Source of the DNA: Usnea hakonensis
Taxonomy: Eukaryota > Ascomycota > Lecanoromycetes > Lecanorales > Parmeliaceae
Reading direction: 5' to 3'
Assembly (NCBI GenBank): GCA_013423325.1
Contig: BLJB01000092.1
Coordinates: 62,257-126,256, forward strand
DNA length: 64,000 nt
In this document: positions 1 to 11,696 of the stretch, piece after piece
Position numbering within the stretch: position 1 is the stretch's first letter
Layout: each line of letters opens with the position of its first letter
Position numbers and translations under genes: made by a program
Notes under the pieces: model-generated
Databases searched by the model: none
What the model saw: only the letters and a program-made list of their open reading frames with translations
Told to the model about the DNA's origin: nothing

Positions 1-199
1 CTCCTGGTAGACGGCACGCTAAACCAATAATAGCGGTAGGGTCGTCAGCTCTGCCGAAGTCATCTTCATGAACTGAAGGCGCCGTCGTGTCGGAAGGTGC
101 GCCTAGAGACTCTGAGGATGAGCGGGAATGCAGAGAGGATGCGGAGGATGAGATTGTTGACTCGGTAAGGTCGGTGAGTTTACGGTTGATGGCTGCCAT
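1..199 (-). CDS. Polyketide synthase, N-terminal end (partial, runs off the window)
   Basis: The reading frame opens with ATG at 199-197 and stays open to base 1, giving 66 residues. Residues 1-50 are polar and Ser/Thr-rich. Residues 54-66 read DPTAIIGLACRLPG-like, the canonical first strand of a beta-ketoacyl synthase domain in type I PKS (compare the family pattern P-I-A-I-V-G-M-A-C-R-L-P-G). Because the KS begins only about 50 residues from the start, with no SAT domain before it, the enzyme is more likely a reducing PKS or PKS-NRPS than a non-reducing PKS; this is inference from architecture. The rest of the gene lies outside the window. A regulator, transporter and free thioesterase downstream support a biosynthetic cluster. 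An FAS-like or other KS protein is possible but less likely. Confidence 0.85.
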   Translation of the reverse strand, partial: MAAINRKLTDLTESTISSSASSLHSRSSSESLGAPSDTTAPSVHEDDFGRADDPTAIIGLACRLPG

Positions 200-2466
200 T
201 GTTTCTGGATGAATGATTTATGAAAGGGCGAAGAAGTTTCTTGAGTTACAATGTCTCGGGTGAAGTATAGTAGCAACGACAGAGAGGTTCAAATTCTGAT
301 GAATTCCAAGTTTTACCAAGGCCTGCCCTGAAAAATGCAAGATAATCTGTGATTGAGTTGCTGTTGGAGACAATTGTGAATGATCGTTTCTGGTCATTCA
401 AAGCAAGTCAACCATGACCTTCTTAAGGAAACGAGAGATCAAAGAGAAACAAGGTGACATGTAAACGGCATAATACGACGGACAGAAAATTGATGTAACG
501 CAGATCTCTATGCAGCGTATGAAACAAAGTGGCCGCAGATACCGAAACCTATCGGGAAATTTCATTGCAATAGCAAAGGCGCTTGATATTCGAAAACACT
601 TGAAATTCTCCGCTCATGGAACTAGGTCCGGAGTTTATTGACCGTCTCCAAACTGCGCACTACTGTGCGAGACACGACTGAATGCTAAATGCCATACGGC
701 TAATATGGGGATGGGCACGTGAATGACCATATGGAGATAAAACTTTAAACATGCTATGTTCATGATCACACAGAAAACCCTGCAGCACTAAGCTCATCAT
801 CCATAAGTTGAAACCTGGATAGTGCCCGGTCATCTAGGCTGTTAGCCTTATCCGAATTCCTTTGCAAAGGCCATGTGCGACAAAGAATGACGCAGGTACC
901 AGATTCTCGGAATCGCATGTCCACACGGACATTTCAAGCCATCCAGCTATCAATAGGTAGCGTGGAATGATGACGATCCCATGCAGGGGAGTCAATGTGC
1001 AGCGGGTACCTTGCATTCGCCATGTGGCAGGGCGTAATTGAAGCAACTAACAATGGCAGGTCTCCACATGTTGGCCAAGACGAAACATCCGCGCACAATC
1101 GGATTGATAACATCATGTGCATGTAGTATTTCTGAGTCAGGAGAGCCTCAATCCAAGCGACCATGGAGGTCTGACGTATGGTAAGAGTAAATGCCAATGC
1201 CGACATGACTCAAGGGTAGAGCCCCATAGCCCCATAGCTCGTACACTGGGAGTCATGGTAAATGTCCGTTCAACGTCGGTGGGGAACAACACATTAATGT
1301 AGTATTTGGAAACCATGCTAGGCTACACTGCCCCGGTTGATGTCATGTTGCCCCAACTCCCGATCGCTAAGCAAGCAACATCCAGAACTTTCTCAGGGCT
1401 AATGCAACCAGGGAGGATGGAAGCGAGGGTCGTTCCGTGGCCGTGGCGAGTTGGGCAGGCTCGTTATCTTGTCCAACACGCTGAGCAGGGACCCGAGTGC
1501 GAGCATGGCGGCGATCCTCGGTTAACAGAGTGCTCACGTATTAGAATCTGGGCGCTACCCTGCTGCAACGGAGACACGTCGTATCGGAGGGTTTCAGTGG
1601 CGTTAGTGAGGCTAAGACTCGGCGTAATGTGCCCCCGAATTGTTGTACCATCAAAGGATTATTACGTGATGAATGACAACTAACGCAGTGTGGAAAATCT
1701 TGCGCTGGAAAACGGAGGCTGCCCATATAAACAGGATGGGGCCAAAGAAAAGAGAAGGTTTTGTTTTTCTGTTGTTTTGTTGGACTTTTGAGCTAGCACC
1801 AATCCGCACTAGCGTTACAGACTAAGAATAGTACGGAAATTAAACCTGCAACAGAGATCTACGTCCATGTTTTGAAAGTGTTTCGTCCTTCTTCCCCCCT
1901 TTTTCCTTTTTCCTTTTCTCTTACCTCCACGCCTTACCTCAACTCAACTCTCGAATACGAGCCTCGGGACAACAATCCCTCCGACTGACCATTACAGATC
2001 CAGAGGGATTCACCTGAGTGTTCAGCCTCTTACTGCGTACGCGTATACTCTACAGAGTCGAAACGACCATTGATTGATAAAGTGAGACACGGGAGAGCGA
2101 GAATTGGAAAATTGTGGGGAGGGGGATGATGTCTGGGTGAATACGATAATCGAGGAATGGAGAAGGTAGGATAGACACAATGAACAAGCAATATGCCAGA
2201 ATCACAGATCTCATGTCGTATTCACTCTTCATTTCATTACATATCGCTCTTATGTTCTATCGCTTCAACTCCTAGCCGCACAACGCCTGCTCCCGTCGTG
2301 AGATGATCGATGCTAATTGAGAATCTTCATTATACCACCTTCCGAAAACGCTAACTATCAGAGAAATCACTAAAAGCAACATGCGCGCCAATACATCAAT
2401 CTCAGTCTAGGGATACAATGCCGTCCATCATCAAGGAAATGCCGAGTCGTCCAAATGACCGCGCTA
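200..2466. other. Intergenic: PKS upstream region and 3' flank of the regulator gene
   Basis: No convincing coding sequence is seen. The part next to the PKS start contains CTCCG at 608-612 and CGGAG at 629-633, possible half-sites for a Zn2Cys6 protein. A pyrimidine-rich tract lies at about 1890-1930. Open frames of 60-125 codons here (for example 1306-1683) match no family. Confidence 0.5.
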
Positions 2467-4923
2467 TCAACGGTTACCGTGATCGTCCGCCAACGCATCA
2501 TGTCCCGCTCCCGTGTCAAAGTTCCCGCTGACTATCTCGGGAAATTCATAGCCACAGAAGTCTCCAGGGATGCCGGGACTGGTGCCGTCATACCCCGGCA
2601 TATCACTTCCTGCCCAGTCAATCGCCACTCCCTTCGAGTCTAAGAATGGCGTGAAATGACTGGCGGTGGCGTCGTCCAGATCCTTTTGGGTGAATGGTGC
2701 GAAAGGTGGGAACATGACGTCTCTGCTTGAGGACTCACGTGACTCTGTAGACGAAGCAGAGTCTGTCAATGAGTGCACTAGACTAGGGTTGAAGTCTGGC
2801 GCTCTGTTCAGGACTGGATACTCCCCCGTCAAAAAGGAGTCGTCGGTAGAGAAGTCGAACATCTGGGCAACATTCGGGTCCAGTCCGTTGAAAGTCCGTA
2901 CCACCTGTTTCAGCTGTTTCTTCACGGCCTGTGTTCCTTTGTTCTGGCGCAAATTTTCATGCTTGGACAACATACGCAAGTCGGCAGCCAGATTCGACAA
3001 TTCTTCATGTTTCGCCAAAAAGAGCGGGATTTCAGATTCCACGTTGAGCCGAGAGCGATTTTGAAAGTATGCAAAGGCTCTGCCGCAGGCATCCAAGCCC
3101 AGCACGAAGACTTCTGCAATAGAAGGCCCGGGACCCATAGTCATTCGACCGCTACCCTGCGGTCTTTCCAATGCAGGGCTGACTTGGAAAAGAGCTCTTG
3201 CGGACCGACAAACATCTTCAATCAGCGCCTCAGTCACCGGCGTGCTTTTGCTGATATCAGAAGATCGAGGGAAAAGGAAGTGGACAATCATGGTGTGATA
3301 TGCGGAAAGAACAATGCTCTGAGAGATTTCGCATCCGGCACGAGGCTCAAAGAGCTCTAGCGCGCCAACCAACACAAGGCGAACCTTGGAGCAAAGAGTC
3401 GAGACGTCATCGGGGTTGTTTTGAAGAGGGCTAGACAAACGCTGCAGCTGACGCAGCGTTCTGGTGTGCCAAGACGCCCTTTTCGAAGGCTCCACTCGAG
3501 TTTGTTGTCGAGGGTAAAGTGCGTAGATGTGAGCAGTCGTTGACGCCACATGGCTAATTGGCCACAGATCGCGGATAGTCTTGGCCTGGTGTGGCAGCGT
3601 TGATATATTGTCCGATGCGAAGTCAAGGGCGAACACTTTGGAAGACGTCTCGTCTATGGGAGGGAAAGAGGTTGACGAACTGGACGGTAGTAGCTCCATT
3701 ATGGGGGCATCCATTTGCATGAAAGCCCAAAGTATGACGGAAAAGGTGATCCAACGAATACTCCGAGCTAATTCCGCCTCGACCTCGCCAATGTCCATTC
3801 CATTGATCTGGTTCTGTCGAATCGCTGGTGCCTGGAGGCTATTGATGAGGTTACTAGCATGCAGGAAATAGCATATGGATCTCCTGACTCTAGCAGCGCA
3901 GAGATTGTACCAGCCGAGAAGTGTCAGTGCTTGAATGGTGACCAGGTCGACGTTGGTACTAGATATATCGAAGAGCTTTGAATTAGCCCATCTAAATAGT
4001 TCAAAGCCTTTGTCGTGAGCTTCCGCGTCATTCTCGGCAAACTTGACGTCAGCTAGAATGACAGCAAGAAGTATGTTATCACTGGCTTGGTCTCGGCAGC
4101 TTCTAAGTAGGAGTGTTTTGGAGACGATGACGGCAAGAGGGTGGTGGGAGAACCAAACATCAATCATTTGAAGGGTCTGGTGGTCGTTATACTCCAAAAG
4201 GGGGTTTCGGTCTTCCGCGAGCTCATCGAACATGGTCTGGGTATCATCCGTTGCCATGCACCTCTTGAAGAGCCGGGAACCGTCATCTTCAACCTGATCA
4301 CAGCCCAAATCGCCGAATTGTAGAGCTACCATCTCCACAAAATCTTTTATCAAGACGTGCATGGGCTCTTCATATGTGATGGTCGGGTGGGGTGACGTCT
4401 CATGGCTTTGAATAGTGGCCTGGTTCTCGGAACTCTTGCGACTAAGAGCGGAAATGGCGTTGGGACAGGTCCCGATATCCACAAAACCGTTCACAAGAAA
4501 GAGACGGCTAAAGATCTGCTGGAGGTCGGCAGCAATGGTATGTTTCGAAGACGTGTCCATGTCCTCCACACGCGAGCGTTTTCTAGGCCTGGAGACCTGG
4601 CTAGTCTGGCGAGCAATTTGGGTGCTAAGAGTATTGAGGCCACTATCAAGGATAGGAGGAGGTGTCGGGAGATTCTGCGTGTTAGGGACCGAGGTGGGGC
4701 TGTCGACATTATGATTTGGTTTTCGTGCTGCGGTCTTGGAAGTGGCGCCTCTTGGCCGACCTTTGGAGCCTTCTCGGCCATAGATACAGTCGATATTCCT
4801 CTCTCGGCATGCACTGCAAATATTTTGCCCGGAGCAGCGAATTTTTCTCGAGCGACAGAAGCCACAACTTCTTCGCATCGAGGGCTGTTGCGTGGGTCCC
4901 GGCAAGGGACGAGTCAAGGACAT
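2467..4923 (-). CDS. Zn2Cys6 fungal transcription factor
   Basis: This single-exon gene encodes 818 residues from the ATG at 4923; the open frame extends a little upstream but without an ATG. Residues 20-46 form a Zn2Cys6 binuclear cluster with cysteines at 20, 23, 30, 36, 39 and 46 (C-x2-C-x6-C-x5-C-x2-C-x6-C) and basic residues between the first cysteines. Residues 53-59 (SKGRPRG) resemble an AT-hook core. The long middle region (about 170-600) is helical-looking, as in the middle homology region of this family. It should bind CGG-type sites in the nucleus. It lies between the PKS and the RTA1/MFS pair, in the same orientation as the PKS, so a pathway-specific role is plausible but is inference. 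The family is secure; the targets are unknown. Confidence 0.9.
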   Translation of the reverse strand: MSLTRPLPGPTQQPSMRRSCGFCRSRKIRCSGQNICSACRERNIDCIYGREGSKGRPRGATSKTAARKPNHNVDSPTSVPNTQNLPTPPPILDSGLNTLSTQIARQTSQVSRPRKRSRVEDMDTSSKHTIAADLQQIFSRLFLVNGFVDIGTCPNAISALSRKSSENQATIQSHETSPHPTITYEEPMHVLIKDFVEMVALQFGDLGCDQVEDDGSRLFKRCMATDDTQTMFDELAEDRNPLLEYNDHQTLQMIDVWFSHHPLAVIVSKTLLLRSCRDQASDNILLAVILADVKFAENDAEAHDKGFELFRWANSKLFDISSTNVDLVTIQALTLLGWYNLCAARVRRSICYFLHASNLINSLQAPAIRQNQINGMDIGEVEAELARSIRWITFSVILWAFMQMDAPIMELLPSSSSTSFPPIDETSSKVFALDFASDNISTLPHQAKTIRDLWPISHVASTTAHIYALYPRQQTRVEPSKRASWHTRTLRQLQRLSSPLQNNPDDVSTLCSKVRLVLVGALELFEPRAGCEISQSIVLSAYHTMIVHFLFPRSSDISKSTPVTEALIEDVCRSARALFQVSPALERPQGSGRMTMGPGPSIAEVFVLGLDACGRAFAYFQNRSRLNVESEIPLFLAKHEELSNLAADLRMLSKHENLRQNKGTQAVKKQLKQVVRTFNGLDPNVAQMFDFSTDDSFLTGEYPVLNRAPDFNPSLVHSLTDSASSTESRESSSRDVMFPPFAPFTQKDLDDATASHFTPFLDSKGVAIDWAGSDMPGYDGTSPGIPGDFCGYEFPEIVSGNFDTGAGHDALADDHGNR

Positions 4924-7360
4924 TTTGGACGTGTGTAAAGAATCAACAAGGCTGGCTGCCACGAGGTATCAATAGCAGGATAGCGACGGCGTTGCTAGAC
5001 CGCTAAAGTGATACTGACAGGTAGGTCTGATATGTATAAAGAATGACAACGCAAATGCATGTCCAAAGATAGAGATGGGGAACAGATCAAGTTTTAGGTA
5101 ACCTTATGGCGGCGGCGTAACAAGTGGGATACTATATTCTGATGCAACATTCGGATCTCCATCTATCGCCCAAGACATCTACTTTGGGCGTAGCCTTCTC
5201 CAGGATGAGATGGGGCAAGGATTCTCCGGATATCGAGAACGGTCACGGGCGAACCTGCGGTAGGATTGTCTCAAAATATGAACGCATCAGCTTTAGATTG
5301 TTTGGCGAGGGCCGAGCAGGTTCAGCTGGGGTCCGTTGTGTTCGTTTCCGAAACACTGGGCAAGGTGGTCTGGCGTCGGATTTAAGAGCTGCCCAAAGGC
5401 GCCACTATGCCCCTCACCTGCAGGGGGGCGGGCATGGCCGCTGCATGAGTGTATGAGAGTTGAGAGATACCTCGGAAATCAATGCCACTCAAACGCAGAT
5501 TGGCATGCAAGAGCAGGCTTCTTTACACGTGTTATGCAGATGTCTGTGGGTCTTACGTGATAGGGCGAGGACCACGATTTGTTTGTGCCATTCAGCTAAT
5601 GTTATCTGATGTATTCTTCTGGATGACACGAGCCGGACCCAAATTAGCTGGATGACTTGATCTGGAATGCTGCTTACGGTAAACATTGACGAGGACCCTT
5701 TTTGAGACATGCTAAGGGCCGCAGTCATACTTGTAAAATGACGTGTACTCTGTGATGATCAAGAGAGAAAGTGTGTGTGGTGAAACGCCATGTGGAGTGG
5801 AAAATGCAATCATCATGCATAAGCCGTGGAGGGGGCGCAATGCGGGAATCCTCCCACTCGTATCCCACCCTCTCCCACCCTAGCCCACCCTAGCCCACCC
5901 TAGCCTACCCTCTTAGTAGGCCTCGCGACGATGATTCGGGGACGGGGGAGAGTAATGGACGGGAGGGTGTGAAACTAGGGGAATAGGAGTGGGATGTTGG
6001 TGGGATGGAATTGTTTAGTGTAGGAATATAGGGTAGGTGAAGTAAGTAAGGTAAGGTAGTATTGAAGATCTTATCAATTGTAAGATCTTATCCAAATACA
6101 AAATAGTGGAAACTGAAAATACTTTAGGCTTGAAATTTAATACGTGTCATGTTTCTTATTCCAAATAAGCGCGATACATCTCTAGAAGCGAGCCAATAGG
6201 GGCATTTTCTCACCCTCTTCCATCAAATCTTCTTGTGATGCTCCATGACGTCTAGAAGGACTCAAAACAAGCCAATAGCGAATTTTACAGAAAGTGGTGT
6301 GTACGGGGAAACATTATGCCCTACGATTGGCCCTCGGACTGAGTAGGTAGTGAGTAAGGGAGGGTACCTACCTTACCTACCTACCTTATTGACAATCCGG
6401 ATGGCTTGCCGGCCGTAAGAAACCCCCGCTAATACGAGTTCGAGACCACCTGTCTACTTGTCCTCAAAAATACAACATATGATAAGCCTAAGGAGAAGGT
6501 AGTCCAAGGAAATTCTGTAGGTATTGCCGATGGATGGTATATTGATATGTCGTTTTTTGAAACAGTGTTGAATCTCCGAAACATTTCCGAATACCATTTT
6601 CAGTGCTATCTACACGACCTTACACTTCCAAATGACAAACAAGTTGACACCAACAATGATATTTTAGCAAGTCGGTATAAGGTATCATCAATTTCTGTGT
6701 TGATGTAGTATCACCTTCTCATCCAACGCTATGCTGCCAAAAACATCACCCTACTTGCCGTTACATTTTACCTTAGGCATGCCGGGGCTAAAATCCGTGG
6801 CACGGTTAAGGCTACGATCGTGGGTTACATTTCGGTCGGTACAGCCCAAGGCACTTCAATCCTCATACACAACGCGGCTCCTTCGGTCTCAGAACAGCAC
6901 ATCGCTTTCTGAGGATTCCGTCTGTCCATGGAAAAGCCGAATACGGACTCGTGATTCTGCCATGCGCTGACAAACATTCGCCTCCTCGCCTACAGTAGTG
7001 TACGCCCGGCCCGGCACTTACAGCAATGTCACCAAAGGGCCAACATGGCCGATTCGGCCTCGCCCTTCGCACTCCTCGGTTCTCCTACTCGCCTGATCGG
7101 GGATCAATTCTCTACCAATTTGGCAAACTGTTCAATGCAGGTTCACAGTGTCTCTGCTTATTCATCCTCACTATGACCCTTTGAAACATGGTGTATATTC
7201 ATTGCATCTTATTGAAATCTAGATGAGCTTCGCGGAAACCCAGCATTCTACCCGCTGTACTCCAAGCCATTGTCCCCAGTCCCTCTAAAATCATACACGT
7301 CTGCGAAAGCGACCGAATTGCACGTTTCCTTTTTGACAATAGCTCTTCTCGTCTGATTTT
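4924..7360. other. Intergenic, gene-free
   Basis: No recognisable gene is seen. A short repeat of CCCACCCTAG units occurs at about 5865-5910. The stretch from about 6050 to 6700 is AT-rich with TTATC/GATAA and TACCTACC runs. Short open frames here lack codon or family support. Confidence 0.45.
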
Positions 7361-8502
7361 TTAGAAGGCTGTCGCATGCATCGTTGGTACTAATTCGGTG
7401 TCCGATACGTGCTTCTCATCCAACTTGTGAGGATCCATAGCCCTGTTGAGATACTTCCCTGGGTAGAAAGCATTCAACACGACTACAGCGATGATGATCA
7501 TTCTGCCCGGCAATAATTCAGCAATGATCGTCATGATCCGGAAATGCGGCACTTACACTCCTTCCAACACCACAAAATCCGTCTGTTTCTTCATCAACGA
7601 GCTACCCCAACCTCCGGCAAGCTCAACGACACGGTAAATGCATCGAATTTCAATGAACAGCCAGGAAGTCGCCAATGCAACCAGGAAATAAATCAAGCCC
7701 TTGTTGTAGTTGAAGATGTCAGGGGCTCTCGCAGAAGCTTGGGGGTCCCGGCAGACACGAAACGCGTATTCTCCAGCCAAAGCAGCGAATAGTGTCAAAC
7801 TGCCAACCTGGAATGCCAGTCCCGCAAGCTGAAAGTTGTCACCCACGGTGAGACTTGTATCATTCTGTGCGGCAACGGAAGCAAGTCCGCCTCCAGCACC
7901 TTAAGTCGAAATCAGAGATGGTCACTTGCTGCGTTCATAGAGCAAGGACATACCTTGGAGTGCAAGAGAAATAACGTCGCAGCTGATAAAAATGTATGCA
8001 TAGTACTTGGGTGGCAGCCGAGAGACTTCTGTCCCAAAGAGCCGAACGCTAGACCCATTTTTTAGCGCTGTCTACCAATGATCGAGTCTGAATGCTTACA
8101 GTCGGGACAAACAAAGATAGATCGCAGCCGAGTAGAAGGCAGGGGCGATGGTGAGGCAGCATATCTGGATCAAAAATCTACACTCAAGTAAGCTCATTGC
8201 CAATCGACAAGGAGGGCAAGGGGGACTGACCCATTCAAATCAAAGGGATTCGGATGCATCATCAATCTGCCAATGTATCCTAGGACCTCGCAAATACATC
8301 CCCATGACATGGCAGTCAATGTGCCCCAGGCGCGATAGTACACCCCCTGCCCCGTATGCGCGATCAACGCCATACTAAAAAGGACGAGCAATGTGACATC
8401 GGGGCCAAGGGATGGCGTGTAGCCATAGAACGATTTCGATATTGGGCAGTCGGCGGATAAGTTTGTGCATTTCTGCGCACGCGAGATGAGGACACTTGCC
8501 AT
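7361..8502 (-). CDS. RTA1-like lipid-translocating/stress membrane protein
   Basis: Five exons can be joined on the minus strand: 8502-8231, 8177-8100, 8048-7954, 7899-7557 and 7502-7361, giving 309 residues, the usual family length. Introns have GT-AG borders and the phases fit exactly. The protein has about seven hydrophobic segments and RTA1 family signatures: the early GYxPS segment, GRL after TM3, the stretch ICCLTIAPAFYSAAIY, the LSRL loop, and CDVISLALQGAGGG before TM5. Members are plasma-membrane proteins linked to resistance to lipid-active compounds (yeast Rta1, Rsb1). It is divergent from the MFS gene with 701 bp between start codons, which suggests shared regulation and a possible role in export or self-protection in the adjacent cluster. 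The substrate is unknown. Confidence 0.9.
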
Positions 8503-9203
8503 TGCTGCGGTGTTGTTGAGGGAAAGTTGAGGACAGGAGAAAGAAATGGAAGTATGACAATGTCTAGGATATCCTGGAGAAAATCGGGAGTACTAAGTCT
8601 AGATATCTAGATGGACGGACTCGATTCGCCCGCATGGCGCATTCTTTACATCATCTTCACGGACGAAGAGTGCAACAATGAGAGAGAGAGAGAATGTCAC
8701 CCCGGAGCAAAGACTCTCCGATTCAAAGATCAACAGAAACGATACCTCGTATGCAACGTTCGGGTAAATGCAACTCCTTTTCCTCTTTGTTACAATTAAG
8801 CTTAACTTGCCCGTCCGCCAACGGAGACTTTTCTAGAACGGAGTATTTTGCACTATGGCATATCGATCCTCGAAGTAATGGACATCTGCAAAAGTTGGGG
8901 GCTGACTCAGTGGTAAGACGGCTTCGAAATTCCTCCGACTTATAATGGAAGACCGATGGCACTCTCGTGTGGCATGTGGTATGAAGCAGCCATACGTCAT
9001 ATGGAACTTTGCACATGAGATGTAGCAAAAGGCCTCCTGACTACCTCGATTGTATTATCATTCGCAACCTTATTGCCTCTGGACGACGCGCACTGCTACA
9101 GCATTCTCCCAACTTCTTCAACAATCTCTCGACGCCTTTCCATCCATCACCTTCCCACAACCTTCAAGACCGGGGGCCTGTACTCTCTGTGCACACGGCC
9201 ACA
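8503..9203. promoter_or_regulatory. Divergent promoter region between RTA1 and MFS genes
   Basis: The region separates two divergently transcribed membrane-protein genes. It contains five CGGAG/CTCCG pentamers in 235 bp (8703-8707, 8716-8720, 8822-8826, 8839-8843, 8933-8937). The first pair is an inverted repeat with CGG and CCG spaced by 12 nt, the kind of site Zn2Cys6 dimers use. A GA microsatellite lies at about 8681-8692. No factor binding is shown. Confidence 0.4.
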
Positions 9204-11696
9204 ATGCATAGCAGACCACCATTCTTCACGCAGGACTCCATTCGGTCGCGCGACATCAGCGATCCTCAAGCATACCGTCTCAGCTACAGCGAACAACCCC
9301 ACCAAGAGACTTCAGCTTCGAAGCGAGCAAGCAAAATGGCTTCGATACTAAAACGAGAATCGGTACCTGCACCAGCATCAGCGCAAAATAAAGGCGCAAG
9401 CTATAAACCAGGCATATGGCTCTACATGGCCTTTGCGACGCTCGGCGTTCTTACGATCATGGTGGCATTGGATGCAACCGCGCTTTCAGTAGCACTTCCT
9501 GTAAGACGCCGCCCAGAACTTCGGGATTGGCGAACTGTTGCTGATAGCATTCTTAGGTAATTGCTGAAAAGCTCAACGGTAGCGCACTGGAAGCTTTCTG
9601 GGCTGCAACATCATATCTGCTCACCTCAACTGTCTTCCAGCCAACCATTGCGTCTTTCTCTAATGTCTTCGGTCGACGATGGGTCACGACGGGATCAGTG
9701 ATCATATTCCTACTTGGCCTTCTGGTCAGCGGACTGGCGGAGAACTTTGACCTCCTTCTGGCAGGCCGAGCAGTTCAAGGTATTGGCGGTGGAGGAATCA
9801 TCGTCCTGACGCAACTCATCATCTGTGATCTGATTCCGTTGAGATTAAGGGGGCAATTCTTTGGTATCATCAGTGGAATGTATGCCATTGGGTCGGTCTC
9901 GGGGCCGCTGGTAGGAGGGGCATTCTCGGAGAAAGTGACCTGGGTACGCTTCCTCCTCTTAAAGCCTGCTTTCACTATACTGACCATACATGCAGCGTTG
10001 GATCTTTTGGATCAACCTGCCCTTTACCGGCGCGGCTTTAGTCATGATCCCTCTCTTCATCAAGCTCCGCGCAGCCAAGACCTCTTTGGGCCAAAAGCTC
10101 GCCAAAATCGATTGGATTGGATCCGCCCTCTTCATCGCTTCCACGACGGGCTTCTTGATCCCGCTATCCTGGGGCGGCGTATCCTATCCATGGAACTCAT
10201 GGCGAACCTACGTCCCTCTCTCCGTAAGTACGCTAGGTCTAGTCATAGTCTGGATGTACGAGGAATACGTGGCTGTGAATCCCATCATCAGGACCAGTAT
10301 CTTCAAAAATCGCAACGCAGCAGCGGCTTACATTGGCGTCGTCATACATGGCATGGTTGTCGTCGGCTCGCTCTACTATTTGCCTCTTTACTACGAAGCG
10401 GTCCAAGGCCTCTCGCCCATCCTCTCCGGCGTTGCACTTTTTCCAGAGACCTTCACCGTAGCTCCTGGCGCCTTTATTGTCGGCACTCTGATCTCCCGGA
10501 CCGGCCGCTACCGCTGGGCCGTCTGGTCGGGCTGGGCGATAACGACTCTTGGGCTCGGACTACTCTACCTCCTTGACGTCAATACCTCCACGGTCAAATG
10601 GATCTTCCTCAACTTAGTGGTCGGCGTCGGTCTCGGCTTCAACTACTCCGCCCTCGGTGTGACGCTCCAAGCCGCCACCAGCGAAGAAGACATGACCTCC
10701 GCAGTCGCAATGTTCACCTTCTTCCGTCTCATGGGCCAAGCGCTCGGCGTCGTCATTGGTGGCGTTACATTTCAGAACGAGATTCGATCAAAGCTATTAG
10801 AGATACCGTCGTTGGCACCAATGGCGGATCAATATGCGAATGATGGTGCAGCATTGGCGCAGCAAATTAGTTCAATAAAGGACAGTGCTGATCGAGCCGA
10901 CGTCATTCAAGTGTATGCAGATTCTCTGAAAACGGTCTGGGCAGTATTATGCGGGGTGGCTGCTCTAGCATTGCTCACAAGTTTGATCATCACGGATCAA
11001 AGTCTGGATCGAGAATTCGTTTCCCCGCAGCAACTTCCCAACGACAGCGATGACGCCGTCCTCCTCGATAACAAAGTCGAAGAAGGCGGCCCCGCTCAAG
11101 AAGTGGCCTACGGGACCGCGGACGCCGCCGCCGAAATGACAGCTCTACCGCACTGGTACGGCAACTCGGCAGCATCTGCTGCGCAACCCGAAATCCCACG
11201 ACGGTCATCGAGGCGCGACTCGCGCTGGCTCAGTGGGTTCACGCTTGCGGAACAGCGTCTCTCCCAAAATCCTCGCACGTCTGGCGTCGCCGCCGACACC
11301 ACCATCATCCCCACCACCACCAACAAGAACAACAAAAGAGCCTCGGTGCGATTCTCACAGGTAGAACCACCACCACGAAACCGCACCGCCGACAACGAAT
11401 CCTCCGACAACAGTAAACGAGCATCCTACCAATCATCCCAGTACTCCCACTCAACCACCCACAACAGCGCCAACATCAGCGCACGTCTGCCCTCCCCTCC
11501 ACCAGCCCATCAACGCCGTCATCAGCGCGGCCCCTCGCTCCCCGATCTACCGAACCAGCCTTCACTGGTGGAAATGATGGTTGATGATTTCGACGCGGAT
11601 GAAGAGCTGCCCACGATTCTGCCGTATCAGCGACAGTCGCGGATAGAAAGCAGGGAGAGACCGGGATCGTGGGCGCCGGTTTATGGGATGGGCTAG
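9204..11696 (+). CDS. MFS drug/metabolite exporter, DHA14 type
   Basis: Three exons (9204-9500, 9557-9943, 9996-11696) encode 794 residues. Membrane segments start at about residue 71. FGRRW at 137-141 is the motif A core. GPLVGG at 215-220 is motif C, diagnostic of antiporter-type MFS drug exporters. RWIFWINLPF follows directly, as in 14-TM DHA2/DHA14 proteins. The protein is a proton-coupled efflux pump of the plasma membrane and most likely exports the product of the neighbouring PKS pathway. Oddly, the C-terminal tail of roughly 230 residues is polar, Ser/Arg/Pro-rich and cytoplasmic, much longer than usual for the family. No N-terminal signal is needed. Substrate assignment is inference. 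Confidence 0.93.

Noticed and set aside
1306..1683. 125-codon plus-strand frame upstream of the regulator's 3' end
   Set aside because: No conserved motif, no start context, high Arg/Pro content typical of random frames.
10000..10576. 292-codon open frame overlapping the MFS gene (9698-10576)
   Set aside because: It follows the MFS frame only through exon 2, then reads through the intron into a wrong frame rich in Arg, Leu and Ser.
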